A program made the position numbers and the translations under genes. Below the pieces are notes generated by a model. That model saw nothing but the letters and a program-made list of their open reading frames with translations. It made no database searches and was not told where the DNA came from. From Rhodococcus sp. H36-A4 (GTDB lineage Bacteria > Actinomycetota > Actinomycetes > Mycobacteriales > Mycobacteriaceae), in the NCBI RefSeq assembly GCF_027158005.1, contig NZ_JAPVLQ010000002.1:186001-250000 (forward strand): DNA of 64,000 nucleotides, read 5' to 3'. Shown here piece by piece: positions 30,407 through 37,823 of the stretch; the first letter of the stretch is position 1, and each line of letters starts with the position of its first letter.

Positions 30407-31174
30407 TCATCGCGCAGGCTGGGCGAATCCGATGCGTATCGGTCCGGTGTATCCGGGCACGGTCAACGCGTCGGAACGTGTTTCTTCGAAACCCAGCCCG
30501 TACCGAAACGCATACTGCCGAAAGATCCGAACACCTGGATTGTCGGCGAGCGCCGCAGAGAGCCGCTCGGGGTCTCCCAAGGCCGTCACCACGTAGGGCG
30601 GACTGTACGTGCGTCCGCCCAGCAGAAGCGTGTTACCGATGCAACGCGGCGCGACCTGGCTCGTGATCCGTTGATCCTGCATGGCCATTGCCGAGGCGCC
30701 GCCGGTCCACAGTGCATTGAGCACACTCTGCACGTCCTGTTGATGCACGACGAGATCGTCGGGCGACGCGTCCGACGCGTATCGCCCGTCCGGGCCCCGG
30801 GCTGCGTCGGTCAACGTCACGACCACACCTGTCCCCGATGCCGGTTCGACCCCAGCCTGGGCGGCGAGCGGATCGGCCGCGGCAAGCGCACGTCCCACTT
30901 CGACGTCGGAGGAACCAGCTGTGCGCTGCAGGTCGTCGACCTGCCGGGCCAGGTCGTTTCTGATCGACTCGGCGTCGTCACTGCTGCTCTGGGCCGCTCC
31001 GACCAGATCCGACAACCTGGTGGTGTCGCTTCGCCGGATTTCGTCACCTTGAGATACGACCCTGGTGGTCGCAAGGAGTACCCCGACGACAAGGCACACG
31101 ACGAGGACCAGGATCTGCCAGCCACGCGCCGCGACGCGCTCCCTGGTGGTCGATTCCTCGATCATGGTTTTCAT
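30407..31174 (-). CDS. DUF881 membrane-anchored protein
   Basis: A 255-aa protein with one N-terminal TM helix (about 20-36), a coiled-coil-like stretch (about 45-90, SDLVGAAQSSSDDAESIRND onward) and a DUF881 domain ending in YRYGL-like residues (FRYGLGFEE). Equivalent to Rv0012, next to crgA in M. tuberculosis. DUF881 proteins are envelope proteins linked by genomic context to division; function is not established. The ATG at 31174 has GAGAG upstream. The 240-bp upstream gap carries three DnaA-box-like 9-mers. Confidence 0.85.
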   Translation of the reverse strand: MKTMIEESTTRERVAARGWQILVLVVCLVVGVLLATTRVVSQGDEIRRSDTTRLSDLVGAAQSSSDDAESIRNDLARQVDDLQRTAGSSDVEVGRALAAADPLAAQAGVEPASGTGVVVTLTDAARGPDGRYASDASPDDLVVHQQDVQSVLNALWTGGASAMAMQDQRITSQVAPRCIGNTLLLGGRTYSPPYVVTALGDPERLSAALADNPGVRIFRQYAFRYGLGFEETRSDALTVPGYTGPIRIGFAQPAR

Positions 31175-31247
31175 CCGATGCTCTCTCGTGACATTGCGCT
31201 GAGCTAGCGTGTGTGGGCATATGGTGACCGGTTCGAAAAGCCGGGCC

Positions 31248-31350
31248 TGTGGATAACAACGCCAGGCAAAGCAGTGTTGGCGCAATAACAGTGCGAAACT
31301 CTACTAGCGAGGACGCTACCTGTTGCGGTTGTCCACAACCGTTATCCACA
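31248..31350. other. DnaA-box cluster upstream of crgA
   Basis: TGTGGATAA at 31248-31256 and TTATCCACA at 31342-31350 match the DnaA-box consensus perfectly (opposite orientations); TTGTCCACA at 31329-31337 has one mismatch. They lie in the divergent DUF881/crgA promoter gap. Seen: the motifs. Inferred: DnaA binding. Confidence 0.7.
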
Positions 31351-31414
31351 GGTCGACGGGTCGTGTACCGGTAAGTCGCCTGTACGAGCGTGAGCACACT
31401 ACGAAGGGTTGAAC

Positions 31415-31678
31415 ATGCCGAAATCGAAGGTTCGGAAGAAGAAAGATTACACCGTCGCACCCGGCGCCCAATCTGCTGGAGCACTGAAGGCTGGGCCGTC
31501 GAGTCCTCTTTTCGTGGCGGTGATGCTCGGGTTCATGCTGGTAGGACTGTTATGGCTCATCGTGTACTACTTGGCTGCCGACAATATCTCGTGGATGAAC
31601 GACCTCGGTGCGTGGAACTTTCTGATCGGTTTCGGCTTCATGGTCGTCGGTCTCGTCATGACCATGAAGTGGCGATGA
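31415..31678 (+). CDS. crgA: Cell division protein CrgA
   Basis: An 87-aa protein with a basic N-terminus (MPKSKVRKKKDYTV) and two TM helices (about 30-52 and 62-82) joined by a short loop with NDLGAWN, the family hallmark. CrgA is a divisome component that interacts with FtsZ, FtsQ and PBPs and delays or coordinates septation. The ATG at 31415 is chosen over TTG at 31409 by family length and the GAAGGG site. Flanked on both sides by DnaA-box-like sequences. Confidence 0.95.
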   Translation: MPKSKVRKKKDYTVAPGAQSAGALKAGPSSPLFVAVMLGFMLVGLLWLIVYYLAADNISWMNDLGAWNFLIGFGFMVVGLVMTMKWR

Positions 31679-31723
31679 ACAGGCCCCGTCGACGGCTAGT
31701 TACACGCGTGTCATTCATCCCCA

Positions 31724-32203
31724 ATGTGGATAAAGCCTGTGGATAACTTTTCGGAGTCTCCACAGCCTGTGGATAGATTGAGCTGGGCGACGCCCCTTTC
31801 GGCTGTCATCGCGATGACCTTGGGCGGATTCGCACTCTTCGGAGCGGCATTATTGACCGGTACGGACGCCACCGGCCGACTTCTCATCTCGATAGCGGCC
31901 ATCGGCCTGTGGACGATCGCGGGGCTCGCTGCCCTACAGCGGCCGAGACTGGCGATCGTCGACGGCTCACTGTCGATGAAGCGCCTGTCTGGAGTGCAGG
32001 CATACGCCCCGAGCGAGATCGTGCGAATCAAGCTCGCTCGATACCCCCGACTCGGGCGGCGAGTGCCGATGATCGAAATCGACGTTCAACGCGCGGGCGA
32101 CACCGAGGATCGGCTGATCATCTTTGGTCGCTGGGATCTCGGAACCAGTCCGGAGACAGTGTTCGAGCAGCTCGAGCGACATGGGTTCGTACCCGCGGGC
32201 TGA
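31724..32203 (+). CDS. PH-domain membrane protein (Rv0010c-like)
   Basis: Up to 159 aa: two TM helices (about 25-45 and 52-70), then a small PH-like beta domain ending RWDLGTSPETVFEQLE, closely like the end of M. tuberculosis Rv0010c, which sits in the same place. Function unknown. The start is uncertain: ATG 31724, GTG 31739 and GTG 31769 are all in frame, and all three lie in or next to DnaA-box-like sequences. GTG 31769 gives a start nearest to the Rv0010c length. Ends 37 bp from the convergent rhomboid gene. Confidence 0.75.
   Translation: MWIKPVDNFSESPQPVDRLSWATPLSAVIAMTLGGFALFGAALLTGTDATGRLLISIAAIGLWTIAGLAALQRPRLAIVDGSLSMKRLSGVQAYAPSEIVRIKLARYPRLGRRVPMIEIDVQRAGDTEDRLIIFGRWDLGTSPETVFEQLERHGFVPAG
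31725..31776. other. DnaA-box cluster downstream of crgA
   Basis: TGTGGATAA at 31725-31733 and at 31738-31746 (both perfect, same orientation) and TGTGGATAG at 31768-31776 (one mismatch). They overlap the start region of the next gene, so they would encode part of its N-terminus if translation starts upstream. Confidence 0.7.
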
Positions 32204-32240
32204 CGAGCCGGGCGGTTGTTCCAACGGTGCTGGAGGGTTC

Positions 32241-33140
32241 TTACAGACCCATCATGGAACGAAGCGACAGCACGCGAACTGCGATGACTGCAACGCATAG
32301 GGCTGCGACCGCACCGACGGCGATCCACCCGATGTGCGGTGCCCGCAGGCGGCTGGGCAAAAACACGATGCCGGCGGTCGCAGCGGCACCGGCGACGAGG
32401 CCGCCCATGTGTCCCCAGAGCGAGATTCCGGGGATCGAGATACTGATGAAAATATTGAGGCCGATCACCACCAGAATCGGAGTAGGGCTGCGGCGAAGCT
32501 TCAGCAGAATGACCGCCTGAGCACCCAACAGTCCGAAAATTGCGCCCGAAGCTCCCGCGGTGACGGTGATCGGGGCCTCGAGGACCATGACCGAGGCACT
32601 GCCCCCCAGTAGCGAGACGAAGTAGACCGCAAGGTATCGGCTTCGACCGAGAATCATTTCGACATCGCGGCCGATGATGTACAACGCGAACATGTTGACG
32701 AGTAGGTGGATCGGCCCGATATGCAGGAAGCCGCTGCCGATGAGGCGCTCGACGTCACCGGTAGCTACCGATGGTGGAAACAGCGCCCAGGCATTGAACA
32801 GTGGCGACGCGTCGGTATTGCCCATCACATCGCGGGATTGCATCGCCGTCACCGCGAAGACGAGGACGTTGAGGGCCATGAGGATGTACGTGACGAGTCC
32901 GTACGTCGATCCGGCCCGCGCACCGGCGACGGTCCGGATAGGCCGGACCGAGGCATTGGCGTCACGTACGCAGTCGACGCAATGCTGCCCGACTGCTGCA
33001 GGTCGTAGACACTCGGCGCACGCAGGGCGTCCGCATCGCGAGCACGCCAGTCCGGTCGCTCGATCGGGATGCCGGACGCACCTCGACTGGGGTGGGGTTG
33101 GCTGATCGCCGGGCGCGCCACCCCAGCCGGGGTCGGTCAT
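32241..33140 (-). CDS. Rhomboid-family intramembrane serine protease with zinc finger
   Basis: A 299-aa protein. The N-terminal cysteine/histidine cluster (CVRHP, CSRCGRPACAECL, CVDC; about residues 21-57) looks like a B-box-type zinc ribbon. Six or seven TM helices follow, with catalytic serine in TAGASGAIFG, catalytic histidine in WGHMGGLVAG and an HLLVN box. Rhomboids cleave TM substrates in the membrane. Downstream of ppiA on the same strand (73 bp), probably cotranscribed. Substrate unknown. Confidence 0.9.
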   Translation of the reverse strand: MTDPGWGGAPGDQPTPPQSRCVRHPDRATGLACSRCGRPACAECLRPAAVGQHCVDCVRDANASVRPIRTVAGARAGSTYGLVTYILMALNVLVFAVTAMQSRDVMGNTDASPLFNAWALFPPSVATGDVERLIGSGFLHIGPIHLLVNMFALYIIGRDVEMILGRSRYLAVYFVSLLGGSASVMVLEAPITVTAGASGAIFGLLGAQAVILLKLRRSPTPILVVIGLNIFISISIPGISLWGHMGGLVAGAAATAGIVFLPSRLRAPHIGWIAVGAVAALCVAVIAVRVLSLRSMMGL

Positions 33141-33213
33141 GGTGAAGTTCCTCTACGGTGAATTTTTTCCAGCACCTGAATTGGTGATGTGAACGTTTCT
33201 CAGGAGAGAGCGA

Positions 33214-33741
33214 TCACGCAATGGTGACGCTGTTGATGACGACATCCTCGACGGGACGATCGCCGCGGCCTACAGCAGTTCCGGAGATGGAATCGACTAC
33301 CTTCTTCGACGCCTCGTCCGTCACCTCACCGAAGATGGAGTGCTTGCGGTTCAGGTGCGGGGTCTTGCCGGTGGTGATGAAGAACTGCGATCCGTTGGTT
33401 CCCGGACCGGCGTTGGCCATGGCCAGCAGGTAGGGGCGGTCGAACGAGAGCTCGGGGTGGAATTCGTCGCCGAACTTGTAGCCCGGTCCACCCGAACCCG
33501 TTCCGGTCGGGTCTCCGCCCTGGATCATGAAGCCGTCGATGACGCGATGGAAGACAGCGCCGTCGTAGAACGGGCCGGTCTTTCCGCCGGACGCGTTCGT
33601 CGAGGTGTAGTCCTTCGATCCGTCCGCGAGCCCGACGAAATTCTCGACCGTCTTCGGCGCATGGTTGCCGAAAAGATCGATGATGATGTCGCCGTGGTTG
33701 GTGTGCAACGTGGCAGTGGAGGTCTTGTTTGGTGAAGTCAC
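33214..33741 (-). CDS. ppiA: Cyclophilin-type peptidyl-prolyl isomerase
   Basis: A 175-aa cytoplasmic cyclophilin (no signal peptide). The active-site stretch is FHRVIDGFMIQGGDPTGTG, then NGSQFFIT. Orthologue of Rv0009. The GTG start at 33741 gives the usual N-terminus before TATLHTNHGDI. Divergent from cwsA, with a 97-bp shared promoter gap. Confidence 0.95.
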   Translation of the reverse strand: MTSPNKTSTATLHTNHGDIIIDLFGNHAPKTVENFVGLADGSKDYTSTNASGGKTGPFYDGAVFHRVIDGFMIQGGDPTGTGSGGPGYKFGDEFHPELSFDRPYLLAMANAGPGTNGSQFFITTGKTPHLNRKHSIFGEVTDEASKKVVDSISGTAVGRGDRPVEDVVINSVTIA

Positions 33742-33838
33742 CCCTCCATCGTGCCATTGACGCGCTACCGAGCGGTCGGCAACGGTCCTTCGAAGTGTTC
33801 ATTCCGGGCCCTACGCCTGCATATGGAACAGTAAGGGC

Positions 33839-34231
33839 ATGACGAGCACATCGAAATCCGGCCGGATTCGCGGAATTGTGACGACCACCGGTGGCTCTGC
33901 CGTGCAAGCTGCGAAAGTTTTCAGTGGAGGTGCAGCGGGCGTCGGACTCCAGGTCTCCACTCGAGGACTGAAACTTGCCCGACGCGAAATTGCGCGGCGT
34001 AAGCAGAGCGGTCCCGTTCGGCGGAAGGCCGAGCCTCGCCTCTCACCGGGCACGAAGCGGATTTTGATCTTCGGGGCCCTGTTCGGGACAGTCGCCGGCA
34101 TCACAGTTCTCGCTACACGACGTCGCAACACCTTCCAGCCGCCCGCTGACGCGCCGCCGAGTCTCGCCGACTACGACTCCGGGACATCCCACGCTGCCGA
34201 CGGTCAGCCCGAACCCCTCGAACACCCCTAG
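33839..34231 (+). CDS. cwsA: Cell wall synthesis protein CwsA
   Basis: A 130-aa protein, basic at the N-terminus, with one TM helix near 80-97 (ILIFGALFGTVAGITVLA) and a short polar tail. Homologous in position and layout to Rv0008c/CwsA, which interacts with Wag31 and CrgA and affects polar growth and shape. The family is short and weakly conserved, so the call leans on context between ppiA and the gyrase/tRNA block. Confidence 0.8.
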   Translation: MTSTSKSGRIRGIVTTTGGSAVQAAKVFSGGAAGVGLQVSTRGLKLARREIARRKQSGPVRRKAEPRLSPGTKRILIFGALFGTVAGITVLATRRRNTFQPPADAPPSLADYDSGTSHAADGQPEPLEHP

Positions 34232-34254
34232 CCGCGATCGTCGGGCGTTGCCGG

Positions 34255-35895
34255 TCAGCCTCCGGCAATTTCGGAGGCGCGTCCGGCAACGACCAGCGCG
34301 CTGTTGTGCTGTGCCGTGGTGCCCTCGACGAAATAGCCTCCATGCCCTTCGGCCGGTAGGTACGCCGAGCCTTCGGTAGGGAGCCATGCTGTGCCTTCGA
34401 GTCGGCTCGGATCCGTGCCGAAGGCCCCGAGGTCCGCCACCCTGTCGTCGGATGCTTCACCGACGAATACGTGACCTGGCGGTACGGACAACTCGGCGAC
34501 AGTCCCGGTTCCCAATCCTGGCGACCCAACAACGACCAGATCGTCGACGCCCGTGTCGTCGGCACCGCGGACCCCGTACGCGGCGGTGAGCGAACCGTAG
34601 GAATGACCGAGCAAAGACAAATGAGGGTCCTCGGCACGCGCAGCATCGAGTCCGTCGAGAAATGTCGACAACCGCTCTCCGCCCGCGATCGCCGCTGAGC
34701 CGGAGACGACGGAACGGTCCGGGTTCAACAGGTTCCATCCGAGGTGCGGCGCTTCGTAGTTCATCCAGGTCACGCACGCGGCGGTCTCCGGCGGATCCGC
34801 CGGAAGTAGTTGCTCGACAGCCATTTTCAATGAATCCATATCACCGTCGTATCGCCGCAAGTCCCCTTGGACATCCGAGTCGAGTCCGGGCACGAACACC
34901 GCCACATGGGTAGCGGTGTCGACATTGCCCACCGCGATCGCAGCCAAGGTGTCCTCGCCACTCCGATTGTCCAGCACCAACAGTTGGCGATCCCCCTGGT
35001 CAAGGGTGGCCGTAATCGCGTCGAGCGCGGCCAAACGCTTGCGTGTCTGCGCCAACCCCGCATCGGCATTGTCCAACATTCCACCGAAGATGTTGTCGTT
35101 CAGGCGATCCTGCAGATCGGCGGCAGTTTCCTCGAGGCGGCTTCTTTCGCGAACGAGCATCCGTCGGTTGGCCGCATCCCGGACCACCGCCGGAATCCCG
35201 TCCAGGTTCCCGATCAGCTCGGGTCGATCGACCAGTAGTCGGGTTCTATCGGCCATCGTGAGCGAATCCCAGAACGCGGCGTTGGCGGACGCACTCTTTC
35301 CGGTCGGTAAGGCTGTCTCGGTCGGTACTGCAATTCTGGATGCTGGTGCAGCAGCGGGGACCGTGGAGACGTCCGCTCCTGTCGCCGATACCGAATCGGA
35401 CAGTGTCCGCAGTATCGCGGCTCCCTGCGAGTCGAGATATCGCGCACGCGTCAGAAGTTCGGTAGCTCTGTCCCGCAGATCGCGTATTCGCCTGAGCCGA
35501 TCACGACCGAGGCTCCATGCATCTTCGGACGCGCTGGAGTACAGCGGCATTCGATCCACAACACCGCCGTCATCGTCGATGTCGGCATCGCTTTCCCGGG
35601 CGTCACGGTCGCAGTCGAGAACCGAAGCCACGAGCGGGTACATCGAATACGTAAGGCCCTCGACACACCTACCGATCGACATCAACTGATCGGCGGCGCA
35701 AATATATTCGTCGTGAAGGCGAAAAATCTCCGTGCGCGCCGCGTCTGCAGCAGCACCTGTCCACTCGAGGCTCTCGGACAATCGCTCGAGCGCCTGCATA
35801 TCCCCCATCAGCACGTCCGACGTGTGGATCAGCGAGTCGGCAAGCAGACCGATCTTCTCTGGGTCCCAACGGCGAACGTCACTCCAGGTAACCAT
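34255..35895 (-). CDS. WXG100-like helical domain fused to DUF1023 alpha/beta hydrolase
   Basis: A 546-aa protein. The N-terminal about 110 residues are helical with a central tryptophan in LEWTGAAADAARTE, the WxG-type turn of ESX/WXG100 proteins. A helical linker follows, then a DUF1023 alpha/beta-hydrolase domain with the nucleophile near Ser432 (LLGHSYGS) and a candidate His in EGHGGYF. Such fusions occur in actinobacteria and are suspected type VII-linked hydrolases; substrate unknown. The ATG at 35895 has a GGGGAT site; the open frame upstream to 36381 is antisense to the GGDEF gene. Not part of the M. tuberculosis layout at this locus. Confidence 0.75.
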   Translation of the reverse strand: MVTWSDVRRWDPEKIGLLADSLIHTSDVLMGDMQALERLSESLEWTGAAADAARTEIFRLHDEYICAADQLMSIGRCVEGLTYSMYPLVASVLDCDRDARESDADIDDDGGVVDRMPLYSSASEDAWSLGRDRLRRIRDLRDRATELLTRARYLDSQGAAILRTLSDSVSATGADVSTVPAAAPASRIAVPTETALPTGKSASANAAFWDSLTMADRTRLLVDRPELIGNLDGIPAVVRDAANRRMLVRERSRLEETAADLQDRLNDNIFGGMLDNADAGLAQTRKRLAALDAITATLDQGDRQLLVLDNRSGEDTLAAIAVGNVDTATHVAVFVPGLDSDVQGDLRRYDGDMDSLKMAVEQLLPADPPETAACVTWMNYEAPHLGWNLLNPDRSVVSGSAAIAGGERLSTFLDGLDAARAEDPHLSLLGHSYGSLTAAYGVRGADDTGVDDLVVVGSPGLGTGTVAELSVPPGHVFVGEASDDRVADLGAFGTDPSRLEGTAWLPTEGSAYLPAEGHGGYFVEGTTAQHNSALVVAGRASEIAGG

Positions 35896-36022
35896 GCACA
35901 CATCCCCCGTCGACTGCCGAATCGTCGTCCGGTCGGTCGACGTGAGAACACAGTCAACACTCTTTCCAGTTCGCGCTGCCGAATCTATCCACAGGCTGTG
36001 GATGAATCCGGGAGGGGGTGCG

Positions 36023-37120
36023 TCAGCGCTGTATTCTCCACTCCGGTTCGCCGGTGGATTCGGTTTCAGCAGCGCCAGGCTGCTTTTGCGCTCCCGGTCT
36101 GCTGCGCTTGGCACGATACAAATCTGCATCGGCCGCCCGGTATATCTCCGCCCACCGACACGTTGCAGGCATGCAGACCAATCCGACACTCCATTCTGCA
36201 CGATGTGCGCGCCGCAGCCGATCGATGATGTGCCAGGCCTCTGCCTCGTGGACGCCCGGCATGAACAGGACGAACTCGTCGCCCCCGAGCCGGCCGAGCA
36301 CGTCCCGTCGAGTGAGTTCGGCTTTCCACGCCTTCGACAGGCGCGAGAGCAGCACGTCACCGGCGATGTGCCCGTATTCATCGTTGATCTGCTTGAAGTT
36401 GTCCAGGTCGAGCACAGCCACGCTGACCGACAGACCGCGAGCCGCGCAGGCCGGGAGCACCTTGTCCACCTTGGATTCGAATCCGAAGCGGTTGAGAAGC
36501 CCTGTCAGAACGTCGTGTGTCGCGGAATAGCGCATACGCCGGGCAAACGTACCGAAAACTTCGGTGGAGCCGACTACGCCGAGCGCAATGAGGATGTACG
36601 CGATGAACGGCGAGTCGTATGGCGCCACAGAGGTACCCGCTACCGCCGAAAGCGCCACGAACGCCGCCCATATCCCCGCATTACGCTCGGACCAGAACGC
36701 CCCGACGTGCATGCCCAGAAACATCGCGGACTGCACACTCACGAGAAGGGTCGGCAGGGCGGTACTGACGGACGACGTCAACGCCAGAGCGACGGTCGCC
36801 ATGAATGTGACACTGCCGATGGTGCGCTTCGGGCTCGGTTGCTTCGATCTCAGAAGCATTACCGCGGATGCGATACCGAGAGCCGTCGACGCGAGAACTG
36901 CAAGCCGACCCGCTACCCCCAGTTGGCCCCACGATGCGCTTCCGCCAGCGAGGGAAAGAAGCGTCGTTCCTACGACGAAAACCAGCAGTGTCAGGGCAGC
37001 TTCGTCGAGCTCGAGTTTTCTCACGCGCGATTGGCCCCGCACGAGTACACGCGGAGGCGTCCCAGATGCCCGCTCCGTCGACTTCGATTCGGCATGGCCC
37101 ACCTCCCATGGTCGCGTCAT
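36023..37120 (-). CDS. Membrane-bound GGDEF diguanylate cyclase
   Basis: A 365-aa protein. About five or six TM helices (about 40-200) form an N-terminal sensor region, followed by a GGDEF domain (about 205-345) with THDVLTGLLNRFGF, DLDNFKQINDEYGH and an intact LGGDEF active site. The product would be cyclic di-GMP. I see no RxxD inhibitory site five residues before GGDEF (the sequence there is LTRRDVLGR), so feedback inhibition may be absent. It ends 127 bp upstream of the DUF1023 gene on the same strand; the gap contains an inverted pair of degenerate DnaA-box-like motifs (35985-36005). Confidence 0.9.
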   Translation of the reverse strand: MTRPWEVGHAESKSTERASGTPPRVLVRGQSRVRKLELDEAALTLLVFVVGTTLLSLAGGSASWGQLGVAGRLAVLASTALGIASAVMLLRSKQPSPKRTIGSVTFMATVALALTSSVSTALPTLLVSVQSAMFLGMHVGAFWSERNAGIWAAFVALSAVAGTSVAPYDSPFIAYILIALGVVGSTEVFGTFARRMRYSATHDVLTGLLNRFGFESKVDKVLPACAARGLSVSVAVLDLDNFKQINDEYGHIAGDVLLSRLSKAWKAELTRRDVLGRLGGDEFVLFMPGVHEAEAWHIIDRLRRAHRAEWSVGLVCMPATCRWAEIYRAADADLYRAKRSRPGAQKQPGAAETESTGEPEWRIQR

Positions 37121-37264
37121 GTGAAACGTAGGCAGACGCGCTCTACGTGCCGGACCTTAACACTTACCGACGACACTCGAATCGGTAAAGCAGTCGGGGA
37201 GAAGACACTTTCGACATCGGCCTGTCGAGGGGATCCGTTCGGATATCCACCATATCGCGCCGAC

Positions 37265-37300
37265 AAAAAAGATGACGCCCAGCTGGTGCTGGACGTCATC
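37265..37300 (-). terminator. Intrinsic terminator of the gyrase/tRNA transcript
   Basis: Stem GATGACG/CGTCATC plus inner CCAGC/GCTGG with a TGGT loop (37271-37300). On the minus strand it is followed by TTTTTT (37265-37270). It sits 20 bp past the tRNA-Ala 3' end. Confidence 0.93.
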
Positions 37301-37319
37301 TTGAGTCTTCGTGAAACTG

Positions 37320-37392
37320 TGGAGCCTAGGAGATTCGAACTCCTGACATCTGCCTTGCAAAGGCAGCGCTCTACCAACTGAGCTAAGGCCCC
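37320..37392 (-). tRNA. tRNA-Ala (anticodon TGC)
   Basis: Minus-strand cloverleaf: acceptor GGGGCCT/AGGCTCC, D arm AGCTCAGTTGGTAGAGC, anticodon arm CTGCC-TTTGCAA-GGCAG (anticodon TGC), T arm AGGAG-TTCGAAT-CTCCT. 73 nt, no encoded CCA. Confidence 0.97.
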
Positions 37393-37486
37393 GGGTCTAT
37401 CCGGCGAGCGAACAACACGTTACATGTTCACTTACCTTTTGCAACAACCGGTCTCTGACAACCGGTTTCACCTCACCGTCGGACGT

Positions 37487-37606
37487 TCAGGCAGTTGCGA
37501 CTTCGTGCCAGACACCGTCTCCGCTACGCACCGTGCGCAGCTTCGTCACCGTCAGGATCGCTGTCACAACCGCACCGGCGAGGAGGAGAATCTTCACGAG
37601 TCTCAT
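37487..37606 (-). CDS. DLW-39-type small membrane protein
   Basis: A 39-codon gene between tRNA-Ile and tRNA-Ala. The product begins MRLVKILLLAGAVVTAIL (one TM helix), ends DGVWHEVATA, and is exactly the length of the DLW-39 family, a short conserved protein encoded near gyrA and tRNA-Ile/Ala in many actinobacteria. The ATG at 37606 has GGAGAGG directly adjacent; the GTG three codons later would be better spaced from that site and give 36 aa. The third-position GC pattern is coding-like. Function unknown. Confidence 0.7.
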   Translation of the reverse strand: MRLVKILLLAGAVVTAILTVTKLRTVRSGDGVWHEVATA

Positions 37607-37625
37607 CCTCTCCGCCTTCCGGTTG

Positions 37626-37699
37626 TGGGCCTAGGAGGACTTGAACCTCCGACCTCTTCCTTATCAGGGAAGCGCTCTAACCGCCTGAGCTATAGGCCC
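37626..37699 (-). tRNA. tRNA-Ile (anticodon GAT)
   Basis: Minus-strand cloverleaf: acceptor GGGCCTA/TAGGCCC, D arm AGCTCAGGCGGTTAGAGC, anticodon arm CTTCC-CTGATAA-GGAAG (anticodon GAT), T arm GGAGG-TTCAAGT-CCTCC. 74 nt, no encoded CCA. Confidence 0.97.
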
Positions 37700-37823
37700 T
37701 CGAACCTCGGTCACAGGGACCATTGATCCGAGGAAATTATTCTCCTCGAACCGAGGAGTGAGGTTACCGCATCGAGCCGCTGTAAACCAAAACGGCTCGA
37801 TGCGGTGACCGTCCAACGCTGTG

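Noticed and set aside
35985..36005. DnaA boxes between the GGDEF and DUF1023 genes
   Set aside because: CTATCCACA and TGTGGATGA form an inverted pair but both are mismatched; too weak to list as a binding site.
35896..36381. Longer DUF1023 protein starting at 36381
   Set aside because: The added part is antisense to the GGDEF gene and has no family character.
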